A stretch of DNA of 64,000 bases, taken from Anaeromyxobacter dehalogenans 2CP-1 (GTDB taxonomy: Bacteria; Myxococcota; Myxococcia; Myxococcales; Anaeromyxobacteraceae). Positions 28,722-37,583 of the stretch are shown here, one piece after another; position 1 is the first letter of the stretch, and each line of letters starts with the position of its first letter. The stretch covers positions 248,001 through 312,000 of the forward strand of contig NC_011891.1 in assembly GCF_000022145.1 (NCBI RefSeq), written 5' to 3'. The notes beneath the pieces were generated by a model. The model saw nothing but the letters and a program-made list of their open reading frames with translations. It did no database searches and was not told the origin of the DNA. Position numbers and translations under genes: made by a program.

Positions 28722-31328
28722 ATGACGCGCCTCCGCACGCCCGCCGCGCTCGCCCTGTCCCTCGCCGCCCTCGCCTGCGGCGGCGGCGGGAGCGACTCGC
28801 CGCCGCTGCCCACCGCCTTCACGCTGTCCGGCCACATCGCGGCCACCGCCGGGCAGGACGTGGACCGGGACGTGGCGGACACGTCGACCACGCGGACGCC
28901 CAACGACTCGGCCGCGCAGGCGCAGCCGCTCGCGTCGGTGACCACGCTGGGCGGCTGGGCCAGCGCGGCGGCCGGCGCCTACGACACGGGGCTCCCCTAC
29001 CCGGCGGATCCGCAGGACTGGTACCGGGCCACCCTCGAGGCAGGGCAGACCGTGGTGCTGGAGGTCGCCGACACCGCCGCCACGTTCGAGCTCTGCCTGT
29101 TCTCCGCCGACGGCACGACCAGCATCTCCTGCGCCAGCTCGGGCACGGGGACGCCGGTGCTCACGGTGCCCGCGGCCGCCACCTACCTCGTCCGCGTCCG
29201 CGCGGCGAGCGGCCTCTCCAACTACGCGCTCACCCTGGGCGTGAACGGCGCTGCGGCGGTCGCCGGCGCGGCGCCGCACCTGGCGCTCCCGTTCGTGCCC
29301 GGGGAGCTGGTGGTCCGCTTCCGCGACGACACACTCGGGGTCGCCGCCGCCGGCGACCTGCGGCAGCGCGCCGCCGCGCTGGGCCTCACCGCGCTGGCGG
29401 GCGCCCGCGGCCGGGCCGCGCTGCTCTCCATGTCCGGCCCCGAGGCGCGCGCGCGCGCCCTCGCCGCGCTCGGCGTCGAGCCGCTCGCGCCGGATGCGCT
29501 CGGCGCCGGCGCCGATCCGGTGCTGGCCGAGAAGTGGGACACGCTCCGCGCCATCGCGGCGCTGCGCCGCCGGGCCGACGTGGAGAGCGCCGATCCCAAC
29601 TTCGTGTTCCAGCCGGCGAGGGTCCCGACCGACACGTACTACAAGTACCAGTGGCACTACCCGCTCATCTCGCTGCCGCAGGCCTGGGACGTCACCACGG
29701 GCGTCGCGGGCGCGGTGGTGGCGGTGGTGGACACCGGCGTGTTCCTCGCGCACCCCGACCTCTCCGGCCAGCTCGTGACCGGCTACGACTTCATCCGCGA
29801 TCCCACCATGGCGAACGACGGGAACGGCATCGATCCGAACCCGGACGACCCGGGCGACGCGGCCACGCCGGGCGGCAGCTCCTGGCACGGCACCCACGTC
29901 GCGGGCACGGTGGCCGCGCGCGCGGACGGCTCGGGCGTGGTGGGCGTGGCGTGGGACGCGCGGGTGATGCCGCTCCGCGCGCTCGGCGTGGGCGGCGGGA
30001 CCTCCTACGACATCGTGCAGGCGGTGAGCTACGCGGCCGGCCTCGCCAACGACTCCGGCACGGTTCCGGCCACGCGGGCCGCGGTGGTCAACCTGAGCCT
30101 CGGCTGCCAGGGCTGCTTCTCGTCCACCGAGCAGGCCGTCTACAACGCCGCGCGCAACGCGGGGGTCATCGTGGTCGCCGCGGCGGGCAACGAGGCGTCG
30201 TCCGCGCCGGGCTACCCGGCCGCGTACGCGGGCGTGCTCTCGGTGAGCGCGGTCGACATGAAGGGCGCGAAGGCGCCGTACTCGAACACCGGCAGCACCG
30301 TGGACCTCGCCGCGCCGGGCGGCAACACCGCGGTGGACCTCGACGGGAACGGCTACGCCGACGGCGTGCTCTCCACGCTCGTGAAGGACACCACCGGCAC
30401 CCGCGAGCCCATCTACGCGTTCTACCAGGGCACCTCGATGGCCGCGCCGCACGTGGCCGGCGTCATGGCGCTCGTGAAGTCGGTCTGCCCGAGCCTTGCC
30501 CCCGCGGCGGTGGATCAGCTGCTGCAGGAGGGACAGCTCACCCGCGACCTCGGGACGCCCGGCCGCGACGACACGTTCGGCTGGGGCCTCGTCGACGCGC
30601 TGAAGGCGGTGCAGGCGGCAGCGACGAGCTGCGGCGCGCCGCTGCCGCCCTCGCTGTCGGTGACCCCGGGGCGGCTCGACTTCGGGCCGGCCGACGCCAC
30701 GCTGCAGCTCCAGGCGGCGAAGGTGGGCGAGGGCGCGCTCACCGTGACCGCGGTCTCCGACGACGCCGCCTGGCTCACCGTCACGGCGCCCGGCGTGGAC
30801 GCGAGCGGCCTCGGCGCGTACGCCGCCGCCGTGGACCGGACCGGCCTCGCCGACGGCCGCTACGCCGCCAAGATCACCTTCACGCCGTCGGTGGGTGACC
30901 CGGTGGTCATCCCGGTGACGCTGCAGGTCGGCGCCGCCGCGGCGGCCGGCGACGCCGGCTACCTCTACGCGCTGCTCGTCCGCGAGGGCGTGAGCGGCCC
31001 GGAGCTCGTGAAGCAGTGGAGCGGCGCGGCGTCGGGCGGCAGCTACGCCTTCCGCTTCGACGGCGTCTCCGCGGGCACCTACTACCTCGTGGCCGGCAGC
31101 GACATGAACAACGACGGCTACATCTGCGACGCGGGCGAGTCCTGCGGCGCCTGGCCGACGCTGGGCGTCCTCACGCCGCTCGGCGCGAGCGGCCCGCGCT
31201 CCGACCTCGACTTCAGCGTCGCGTTCGACCCGGCCGTCGCCCCGGTGGGCGCGGCCGCGGGCGCGCCGGTGGGCGCCCGGGGCCTGGCGCGGCAGCCGGC
31301 GACGAAGGGCGTGGCCGGGCTGCGCTAG
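28722..31328 (+). CDS. Secreted S8 (subtilisin-family) serine peptidase, lipoprotein
   Basis: 869 residues. Signal peptide with lipobox LAAC-like LACG, then a short linker. Residues ~70-180 look like a PPC-type beta-sandwich domain. A propeptide-like region (GELVVRFRDD...) follows, then the catalytic domain with Asp337 (VVDTGV), His389 (HGTHVAG) and Ser572 (GTSMAAPHV). After it, a BACON-like beta domain (~residues 640-745) and a C-terminal beta domain with an acidic MNNDGYICDAGESC loop that may bind calcium. Extracellular or surface proteolysis, as expected of a predatory or saprophytic myxobacterial relative. Confidence 0.93.
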   Translation: MTRLRTPAALALSLAALACGGGGSDSPPLPTAFTLSGHIAATAGQDVDRDVADTSTTRTPNDSAAQAQPLASVTTLGGWASAAAGAYDTGLPYPADPQDWYRATLEAGQTVVLEVADTAATFELCLFSADGTTSISCASSGTGTPVLTVPAAATYLVRVRAASGLSNYALTLGVNGAAAVAGAAPHLALPFVPGELVVRFRDDTLGVAAAGDLRQRAAALGLTALAGARGRAALLSMSGPEARARALAALGVEPLAPDALGAGADPVLAEKWDTLRAIAALRRRADVESADPNFVFQPARVPTDTYYKYQWHYPLISLPQAWDVTTGVAGAVVAVVDTGVFLAHPDLSGQLVTGYDFIRDPTMANDGNGIDPNPDDPGDAATPGGSSWHGTHVAGTVAARADGSGVVGVAWDARVMPLRALGVGGGTSYDIVQAVSYAAGLANDSGTVPATRAAVVNLSLGCQGCFSSTEQAVYNAARNAGVIVVAAAGNEASSAPGYPAAYAGVLSVSAVDMKGAKAPYSNTGSTVDLAAPGGNTAVDLDGNGYADGVLSTLVKDTTGTREPIYAFYQGTSMAAPHVAGVMALVKSVCPSLAPAAVDQLLQEGQLTRDLGTPGRDDTFGWGLVDALKAVQAAATSCGAPLPPSLSVTPGRLDFGPADATLQLQAAKVGEGALTVTAVSDDAAWLTVTAPGVDASGLGAYAAAVDRTGLADGRYAAKITFTPSVGDPVVIPVTLQVGAAAAAGDAGYLYALLVREGVSGPELVKQWSGAASGGSYAFRFDGVSAGTYYLVAGSDMNNDGYICDAGESCGAWPTLGVLTPLGASGPRSDLDFSVAFDPAVAPVGAAAGAPVGARGLARQPATKGVAGLR

Positions 31329-31351
31329 CGGCAGGCGGGCGCGCTCCCGGG

Positions 31352-31381
31352 CCGGGCGGCGTTGCCTCCGGCGCCGCCCGG
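31352..31381. terminator. Hairpin terminator after the S8 peptidase gene
   Basis: 10-bp stem (31352-31361 with 31372-31381) of pure G-C pairs around a ten-base loop, 24 bases after the stop. It separates the peptidase gene from the gpmI promoter. Confidence 0.55.
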
Positions 31382-31392
31382 GCCGATGTTCC

Positions 31393-31421
31393 TTGAGGCG
31401 GAGCGGCCGGGCACCTAACAT
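31393..31421 (+). promoter_or_regulatory. Predicted gpmI promoter
   Basis: TTGAGG (31393-31398), 17-bp spacer, TAACAT (31416-31421). Gives a leader of about 24 nt carrying GGAGAGG at 31440-31446. Confidence 0.6.
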
Positions 31422-31451
31422 CTCCGGTCCCTACCAGCCGGAGAGGTGCCC

Positions 31452-33002
31452 GTGCCGAAGACGAAGCCCGTCCTCCTCGTCGTTCTCGACGGCTGGGGGA
31501 TCCGCGCAGCGCGCGAGGCGAACGCGATCGCGATCGCCGGAACCCCGAACATGGACGCGCTCCAGCGCGAGTTCCCGCACGCCGCCCTGGAGACGAGCGG
31601 CCTGTCGGTCGGCCTGCCCGAGGGGCAGATGGGCAACTCCGAGGTGGGCCACACCAACCTCGGCGCCGGCCGGATCGTCTACCAGGACCTGGTCCGCATC
31701 AACCGCGCCGTCGAGGACGGCAGCTTCTACAAGAACGACGCGCTGCTGCTCGCCTGCCGCCGCGCGCGCGAGGCCGGCGGCGCCCTGCACCTGCTCGGTC
31801 TGGTGTCCGACGGCGGGGTCCACAGCCACGTGGAGCACCTCCACGCCTGCCTGGAGCTGGCCCGCCGCGAGGGCGTGGCCCGCGCGTACGTCCACGCGTT
31901 CATGGACGGCCGCGACACGCCGCCCAAGTCCGGCCTCGACTACCTCGCCGCGGTGGAGCGCCGCCTCGCCGCCACCGGCTACGGCAAGGTGGCCACCGTG
32001 ACCGGCCGCTACTGGGCCATGGACCGCGACAAGCGCTGGGACCGCGTGGCGCAGGCCTACGCGGCCCTGGTCTCGGGCGAGGGCTTCAAGGCCGCGTCCG
32101 GCACCGCCGCGATGGAGGCGGCCTACGCGCGCGGCGAGACCGACGAGTTCGTGAAGCCCACCGTGGTCGTGAACGGCGACGGGAAGCCGGTGGGCGCGAT
32201 CCGCGACGGCGACGCCATCCTGTTCTTCAACTTCCGCGCCGACCGCGCCCGCGAGATCACGCGCGCGTTCACGCAGGACGGGTTCCACGACTTCGAGCGC
32301 AAGGCCGTGCCCCGGCTCTCGGCGTACGTGTGCATGACCCAGTACGACGAGACGTTCACGCTGCCGGTCGCGTACGCCCCCCAGGACCTCACCGAGATCT
32401 TCCCGGAGATCGTGGCGCGCGCCGGGCTGCGGCAGCTCCGCACCGCCGAGACCGAGAAGTACGCGCACGTGACGTTCTTCTTCAACGGCGGGCGCGAGAC
32501 CGTCTTCCAGAACGAGGACCGCATCCTCGTGCCGAGCCCCCGCGACGTGAAGACGTACGACGAGAAGCCGGAGATGAGCGCGCGCGAGGTCACCGACAAG
32601 CTGGTCCAGGCGCTCGGCACCGGCCAGTACGGCTTCACGCTGGTGAACTACGCCAACCCGGACATGGTCGGCCACACCGGCCTGCTCGACGCGGCGGTGA
32701 AGGCGGTGCGGGTGGTGGACGAGTGCGTGGGCCGGCTCTGGCAGGCGGCCCGCAAGCAGGGCATGGCCATGCTCGTCACCGCCGACCACGGCAACTGCGA
32801 GATGATGACCGACCCGGTGACCGGCCAGCCGCACACCGCGCACACGCTCAACCCGGTGCCGTTCATCCTCGCCGATCCGGACCTCCGCGGCGCGAAGCTC
32901 CGCGAGAAGGGCGTGCTCGCCGACGTGGCCCCCACCGCGCTGCAGGTGATGGGGCTCCCGCAGCCGAAGGAGATGAAGGGCCTCGGCCTCGTGATCCGCT
33001 AG
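31452..33002 (+). CDS. gpmI: 2,3-bisphosphoglycerate-independent phosphoglycerate mutase
   Basis: Interconverts 3- and 2-phosphoglycerate in glycolysis and gluconeogenesis using two Mn ions and a phosphoserine. 516 residues from the GTG used. N-terminal LLVVLDGWGIR, the phosphorylated serine Ser63 in NSEVGHTNLGAGR, HAFMDGRDTPP, FFNFRADRAREI and the C-terminal metal-binding TADHGNCEMM are present. Another GTG six bases upstream overlaps the GGAGAGG ribosome-binding site and is therefore less likely. Its own promoter and the preceding terminator indicate independent transcription. Confidence 0.96.
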   Translation: MPKTKPVLLVVLDGWGIRAAREANAIAIAGTPNMDALQREFPHAALETSGLSVGLPEGQMGNSEVGHTNLGAGRIVYQDLVRINRAVEDGSFYKNDALLLACRRAREAGGALHLLGLVSDGGVHSHVEHLHACLELARREGVARAYVHAFMDGRDTPPKSGLDYLAAVERRLAATGYGKVATVTGRYWAMDRDKRWDRVAQAYAALVSGEGFKAASGTAAMEAAYARGETDEFVKPTVVVNGDGKPVGAIRDGDAILFFNFRADRAREITRAFTQDGFHDFERKAVPRLSAYVCMTQYDETFTLPVAYAPQDLTEIFPEIVARAGLRQLRTAETEKYAHVTFFFNGGRETVFQNEDRILVPSPRDVKTYDEKPEMSAREVTDKLVQALGTGQYGFTLVNYANPDMVGHTGLLDAAVKAVRVVDECVGRLWQAARKQGMAMLVTADHGNCEMMTDPVTGQPHTAHTLNPVPFILADPDLRGAKLREKGVLADVAPTALQVMGLPQPKEMKGLGLVIR

Positions 33003-33075
33003 CGCCCACGCGCCGTCCGGCGGACCCGGGCGGCGCCGCGGCGCGCCCAATGCCTTCACCCGGAGAGAACCCAGG

Positions 33076-33762
33076 ATGCTCCGCGCCGCCGTCCGCGCCC
33101 TGCTCGACCTCGTCTACCCGCCCCGCTGCGCCGCCTGCGGCGAGCCGGTGGCCGAGGAGCCGTTCTGCGAGGTGTGCGCCGGCGCGCTCGAGCCGGTCCC
33201 GCCGGGCTGCGACCGCTGCGGCGCGCCCGGGCCGGGGCCGGCCTGCGGCGCGTGCCTGGCCGCCCCGCCCGCGTTCGACGTGGTCCGGGCAGGCGGGCTG
33301 TTCGGAGGGCCGCTCGCCGACGCGGTGCACGCGCTGAAGTACGGCGGCCGGCCGGACCTCGCGCGGCCGCTGGGCGCCTGGCTCGCGGCGCGCGTCCCGC
33401 TCCCGCCGGGCGCCGCGGTGGTGTCGGTCCCGCTCGGCCGCGCCCGCCGCATCGCGCGTGGCTACGACCAGGCGGCGCTGCTCGCCGACGCGCTGGCGCG
33501 CGCCGCCGGCGCCCGGGGCCGCCGCCTGCGCGGGGTGCTCCGCCGCGCCCGCGAGACGGCGCCGCAGGTGGGCCTGGGCCGCGCCGAGCGCGCCCGCAAC
33601 GTGGAGGGCGCGTTCCTGGCCGGCCCGGCGGTGGCCGGCCGCGACCTGGTGCTCGTGGACGACGTCGTCACCACCGGCGCGACCGCCGACGCGGCGGCGC
33701 GCGCGCTCCGGGCGGCGGGCGCCCGGTCGGTCACGGTGGTCGCGCTCGCCCGGGCCGAGTGA
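33076..33762 (+). CDS. comF: ComF-family amidophosphoribosyltransferase-like protein
   Basis: 228 residues. An N-terminal zinc ribbon with four CxxC-type pairs (CAACGEP...CEVCAG...CDRCGAP...CGACLA) is followed by a type I phosphoribosyltransferase fold with the PRPP loop LVLVDDVVTTGATADAAA. ComF proteins assist DNA uptake in competent bacteria but are widespread elsewhere with an unclear role. In this window no other competence gene apart from a TfoX-like one is present. Start ATG preceded by CCAGGA. Confidence 0.88.
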   Translation: MLRAAVRALLDLVYPPRCAACGEPVAEEPFCEVCAGALEPVPPGCDRCGAPGPGPACGACLAAPPAFDVVRAGGLFGGPLADAVHALKYGGRPDLARPLGAWLAARVPLPPGAAVVSVPLGRARRIARGYDQAALLADALARAAGARGRRLRGVLRRARETAPQVGLGRAERARNVEGAFLAGPAVAGRDLVLVDDVVTTGATADAAARALRAAGARSVTVVALARAE

Positions 33763-33812
33763 CGCCGAAGCTGCGGACCGGCGGCGGGACCGGGGTTACA
33801 CTCGCTCCTCGC

Positions 33813-36800
33813 ATGCTCGCACGCCTCGCCGCCCTGCTCGCGCTCTGCCTCGCCTGGACGGGGTCCGTCCGCGCGCTGTCGCCGCTCCCGCCGCCCACGG
33901 GCCTCGACCCCGAGGCGGAGCGCGCCGCCGCGGCGGTGGCGGCGCTCGACCGCGAGCGTCGCGGGCCCCGCGGCCTCGCCGCGCTGGCCGAGCTGGACGC
34001 GCTCGCCGACGACCTGCCCGAGCTCGCCCACCTCGCCGCTGCCTACGCCCGGGCCGCCGACGACCGCGAGGCGCACCCGGAGGTCCGCGCGCTGGCGCGC
34101 TTCCGGCTCGCCGAGGTGGAGCGCGCCCGCGGCAACCTGCAGAAGGAGGCGGCCAGCCTGCAGCGGCTCGGCTTCGTCGCGCGCTGGCGGGTGCTCGGGC
34201 CGTTCGACGACGAGGGCAAGCGCGGGCTCGCCGAGGCGTTCCCGCCCGAGAAGGCCGTGGACCTCGCCGCCCGGTACCCGGGCAAGGTGCGCGAGGTGGC
34301 CTGGCGTGCGCTGCCGGACGACGCGGTGGTGGACGGGTTCGTCCACCTGGGCGCGGCGCTGCGCCCGGCCCGCGAGGTGGTGGCGTACGCGCTCGCCGAG
34401 GTCGAGGCGCCGCGCGAGGTCGAGGCCCGGCTCTGGCTCGGCGCGAGCGGCGCGGCGCGGGTCTGGGTGAACGGCGCGGTGGTGCTCACCGACGCGGACT
34501 ACCACCCGGCCCGGCTCGACCAGCGCGCGGTGGGGGTGACGCTCCGGCGCGGCGCGAACCGGATCCTGGTGAAGCTCTGCCACCAGGACGGCCGCATGGG
34601 CTTCTACCTCCGGCTCGCCGACGCGCGCGGCGAGGGGCTGGAGCTGGCGGCCGCGGATCCGCGCGGCGCCGCGCTCCACGAGGTCCCCGCCCCCGGGCCG
34701 ACCGCGCCGGTGCCGCCCGCGGTGGCGGCGCTGGAGCAGCGGGCGAAGGCCGCCCGCGGCGCGCGCGCCGAGGCGGAGGCCCGGCTCGAGCTGGCGCGGG
34801 TGCTGGCGGCGCGGCAGGGCGGGGACGTGCAGGAACGGCGGGCGGCGGCCGAGGCGCGCCGCGCGGCGCTGCTCGCGCCGGGCTGGGTGGAGGCGCAGCT
34901 CGAGGCGGCGGCGCTGGAAGAGGACCACGGACGCCGGCGGCAGCGCATCGAGGCGGCGCTCGCGGCGGCGCCGGAGGATTCGCGGGCGCTGCGGGCGCTC
35001 GGGCAGGAGGAGCTGGATCAGGGCCGCCCGCAGGCGGCGGCCCGGCTGCTCGAGCGCGCGGTGCGGGCCGCGCCTGGCTGGGCGGCGCCGCGCGTGGAGC
35101 TCGCCGAGGCGCTCTCCCGGGCCGGCCTGGAGGCGCGCGGCGCGCTGCTCGCGGAGGCGACCGCGTCCGCGTTCGCCACGGTGCCCTCCGCGGTGCGGGC
35201 CGCGGCGCGGTCGGCGCGGCGCCTGGGCCGCACCGAGGAGGCGTCGGCGCGCAGCCGCACGCTCGTCGCGCTCCGGTTCGACGACGCGCAGACGCGCGCC
35301 GCGCTGGCGCAGATCCTGGCCGATCGCGGCGACGTGGCCGGCGCGCGGGCGCTGCTCGAGGAGGCGCTGCGCCTCGATCCCTCCGACGCGTACCAGCGGC
35401 TGCGGCTCGGCGACCTGCTCGCGGCGAGCGGGCGCGGGGAGGAGGCGGAGCGCGCCTACGCCGCGGCGCTCGCCCTCGCGCCGGACGAGCCGGACGCGTG
35501 GGAGCGGCGCGGCCGCGCGCGGCTCTCGCAGGGCCGGGTGAAGGACGCGCAGGCCGACCTGCAGCGCGCGCTGGAGCTCCGGCCGCAGAGCCCGGAGCTG
35601 AAGCTCCTGGTGCGGAGCCTCGAGCCGGCGCGCGAGCCGTTCGAGCGCCCCTACCTGCTCGACGCGCGCGCGCTGGCCGCGGCCGCCCCGGCGCCCGAGC
35701 CGGACGAGGACGCGCTGGTGCTGGGCGAGCTGAAGGTCACGCGGGTGCTGCCCTCGGGCCTCTCCTCCACGTACACCCAGACCGTGGTGAAGGTGCTGAC
35801 GCCCCGCGGCGCCGACCAGGCGCGCCGGCAGACCGTGTCCTGGTCGCCGGACCGGCAGGAGGTGCGGGTGGAGCGCGCGCGCATCCTGAAGCCGGACGGG
35901 ACGGTGATCGAGGCGCACGACGAGTCCGAGCGGAGCGCGAGCGAGCCCTGGTACCGGCTCTACTACGACCTGACCGCGCGCACGCTCTCGTTCCCGGCGC
36001 TCGCGCCCGGCGACGTGCTGGAGGTGGCCTGGCGGCTCGAGGACGTGGCCGGGGAGAACCTGCTCTCCGACTACTTCGGCGACCTCACCTTCGTGGACGA
36101 CACCACCCGCAAGGCGCGCTTCGAGTACGTGCTGCTCGTGCCGGCCGCGCGCGCCATCCACGCGAACGCGCCCGCCGGGATCGCGCACGCGCAGCGCACG
36201 CTGCCCGGCGAGGTGGTCGAGCACCGCTGGTCCGCCCGCGACCTGCCCCGCGTCGTGCCCGAGCCGGGCATGCCGGGCTGGAGCGAGGTGTCGCGCCACG
36301 TCCACGTCTCCACGTACGCGAGCTGGGACCAGGTGGCCCGCTTCTACTGGGGGCTGGTGAAGGACGCGGTGCGCCCCACCCCGGAGGTGCGGGCCGAGGC
36401 CGAGCGGATCGCGGCCGAGGTGCTGCGGGCTCGGCGCGGCGAGGGCACGCGCGTGGCGCGCGCGCAGGCCGCTGCGAGCGCGCTGCCGCCGCCCGGCGGC
36501 TGGGACCTCGAGACGCAGCGCGCGCTCACCCGCGCCGTCTACGACTTCGTGGTCTCGCAGACCCGTTACGTGGGGCTGGAGTTCGGCATCCACGGCTACA
36601 AGCCGTACCGGGTGGACCAGGTGCTGCAGCGCCGCTTCGGCGACTGCAAGGACAAGGCGAGCCTGCTGCGCGCCATGCTGGAGTCGATCGGGATCGACGC
36701 GCGACTGGTGCTGCTGCGCATGCGCCGGCTCGGCCGCCTCCCCGAGGCGCCCGCGTCGCTGGCGGTGTTCAACCACGCCATCGTGTACGTGCCGGCGCTC

Positions 36801-37583
36801 GATCTGTGGCTGGACGGCACCGCCGCCTACTCCGGCTCCGGAGACCTGCCCGGCGAGGACCGCGGCGCCACCGTGCTGGTGGTGAACCCGGACGGCAAGC
36901 CGCGCTTCGCCACCGTGCCGGAGGCGCTCCCCGAGCAGAACCGCGGCGAGACCCGCTTCGACGTGGCCCTCGCCGCCGACGGCTCCGCCGCGGTCCGCGG
37001 CGCCTGGCGCGTCACCGGCGCGGAGGCGCCCACCTACCGCCGCGCCTACCTGGTGGAGGAGCAGCGGCGCGCCCAGCTCGAGCAGAGCTTCAACCGCAGC
37101 TTCCCCGGCGTGCGCGTCGCCTCCGTGACCGCCTCCGACCTCACCCGCCTGGAGGACGACGTCACCATGCAGTTCGCGCTGGAGGTCCCCCGCTTCGCCC
37201 GGCCCGACGGCGCCGGCCTGCGCTTCTCGCCGTTCGGCGCGGCGCGCGGCTGGGGCGAGAGCTGGGCCGCGCTCTCCTCGCGGCGGCACGACCTCGACCT
37301 GGGCAGCCCCGCCGAGACGGTGTTCACGTACCGTCACACGCTGCCCGCCGGCTGGCGGATCGCCGAGCTGCCCGACGGCGACGCGGCGAGGACCCCCTAC
37401 GCCAGCTTCGAGGTCCGCTACCGCCGCGAGGGCGCGGCGCTCGTGGCGGAGGCGCGCGTCCGGCTGGAGAAGGGGCGCATCCCGGCCCGCGACTACCCCG
37501 CCTTCCGCGACCTGACCTCGCGCATCGACCGGGCCTTCGCGCGCAAGGTGCGCATCGTCCCGGCCGAGGAGGCGGCGCGATGA
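33813..37583 (+). CDS. Exported TPR / DUF3857 / transglutaminase-like protein with intact triad
   Basis: 1256 residues with a signal peptide (cleavage near VRA). Residues ~125-290 form a jelly-roll-like domain (ARVWVNGAVVL...RGANRILVKL). Helical TPR-type repeats follow to about 610. DUF3857 covers about 640-830 and a transglutaminase-like domain about 910-1010, with Cys945 in FGDCKDK, His988 in FNHAIVYV and Asp1001 in WLDGTA, i.e. a complete Cys-His-Asp triad. DUF3857/transglutaminase proteins are exported in Bacteroidetes and myxobacteria but have no established substrate. The stop overlaps the ATG of a paralogue. Confidence 0.88.
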   Translation: MLARLAALLALCLAWTGSVRALSPLPPPTGLDPEAERAAAAVAALDRERRGPRGLAALAELDALADDLPELAHLAAAYARAADDREAHPEVRALARFRLAEVERARGNLQKEAASLQRLGFVARWRVLGPFDDEGKRGLAEAFPPEKAVDLAARYPGKVREVAWRALPDDAVVDGFVHLGAALRPAREVVAYALAEVEAPREVEARLWLGASGAARVWVNGAVVLTDADYHPARLDQRAVGVTLRRGANRILVKLCHQDGRMGFYLRLADARGEGLELAAADPRGAALHEVPAPGPTAPVPPAVAALEQRAKAARGARAEAEARLELARVLAARQGGDVQERRAAAEARRAALLAPGWVEAQLEAAALEEDHGRRRQRIEAALAAAPEDSRALRALGQEELDQGRPQAAARLLERAVRAAPGWAAPRVELAEALSRAGLEARGALLAEATASAFATVPSAVRAAARSARRLGRTEEASARSRTLVALRFDDAQTRAALAQILADRGDVAGARALLEEALRLDPSDAYQRLRLGDLLAASGRGEEAERAYAAALALAPDEPDAWERRGRARLSQGRVKDAQADLQRALELRPQSPELKLLVRSLEPAREPFERPYLLDARALAAAAPAPEPDEDALVLGELKVTRVLPSGLSSTYTQTVVKVLTPRGADQARRQTVSWSPDRQEVRVERARILKPDGTVIEAHDESERSASEPWYRLYYDLTARTLSFPALAPGDVLEVAWRLEDVAGENLLSDYFGDLTFVDDTTRKARFEYVLLVPAARAIHANAPAGIAHAQRTLPGEVVEHRWSARDLPRVVPEPGMPGWSEVSRHVHVSTYASWDQVARFYWGLVKDAVRPTPEVRAEAERIAAEVLRARRGEGTRVARAQAAASALPPPGGWDLETQRALTRAVYDFVVSQTRYVGLEFGIHGYKPYRVDQVLQRRFGDCKDKASLLRAMLESIGIDARLVLLRMRRLGRLPEAPASLAVFNHAIVYVPALDLWLDGTAAYSGSGDLPGEDRGATVLVVNPDGKPRFATVPEALPEQNRGETRFDVALAADGSAAVRGAWRVTGAEAPTYRRAYLVEEQRRAQLEQSFNRSFPGVRVASVTASDLTRLEDDVTMQFALEVPRFARPDGAGLRFSPFGAARGWGESWAALSSRRHDLDLGSPAETVFTYRHTLPAGWRIAELPDGDAARTPYASFEVRYRREGAALVAEARVRLEKGRIPARDYPAFRDLTSRIDRAFARKVRIVPAEEAAR

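Noticed and set aside
33462-37337. 1291-codon antisense ORF under the first DUF3857 gene
   Set aside because: Low-complexity His/Arg/Leu shadow frame with no recognisable domain.
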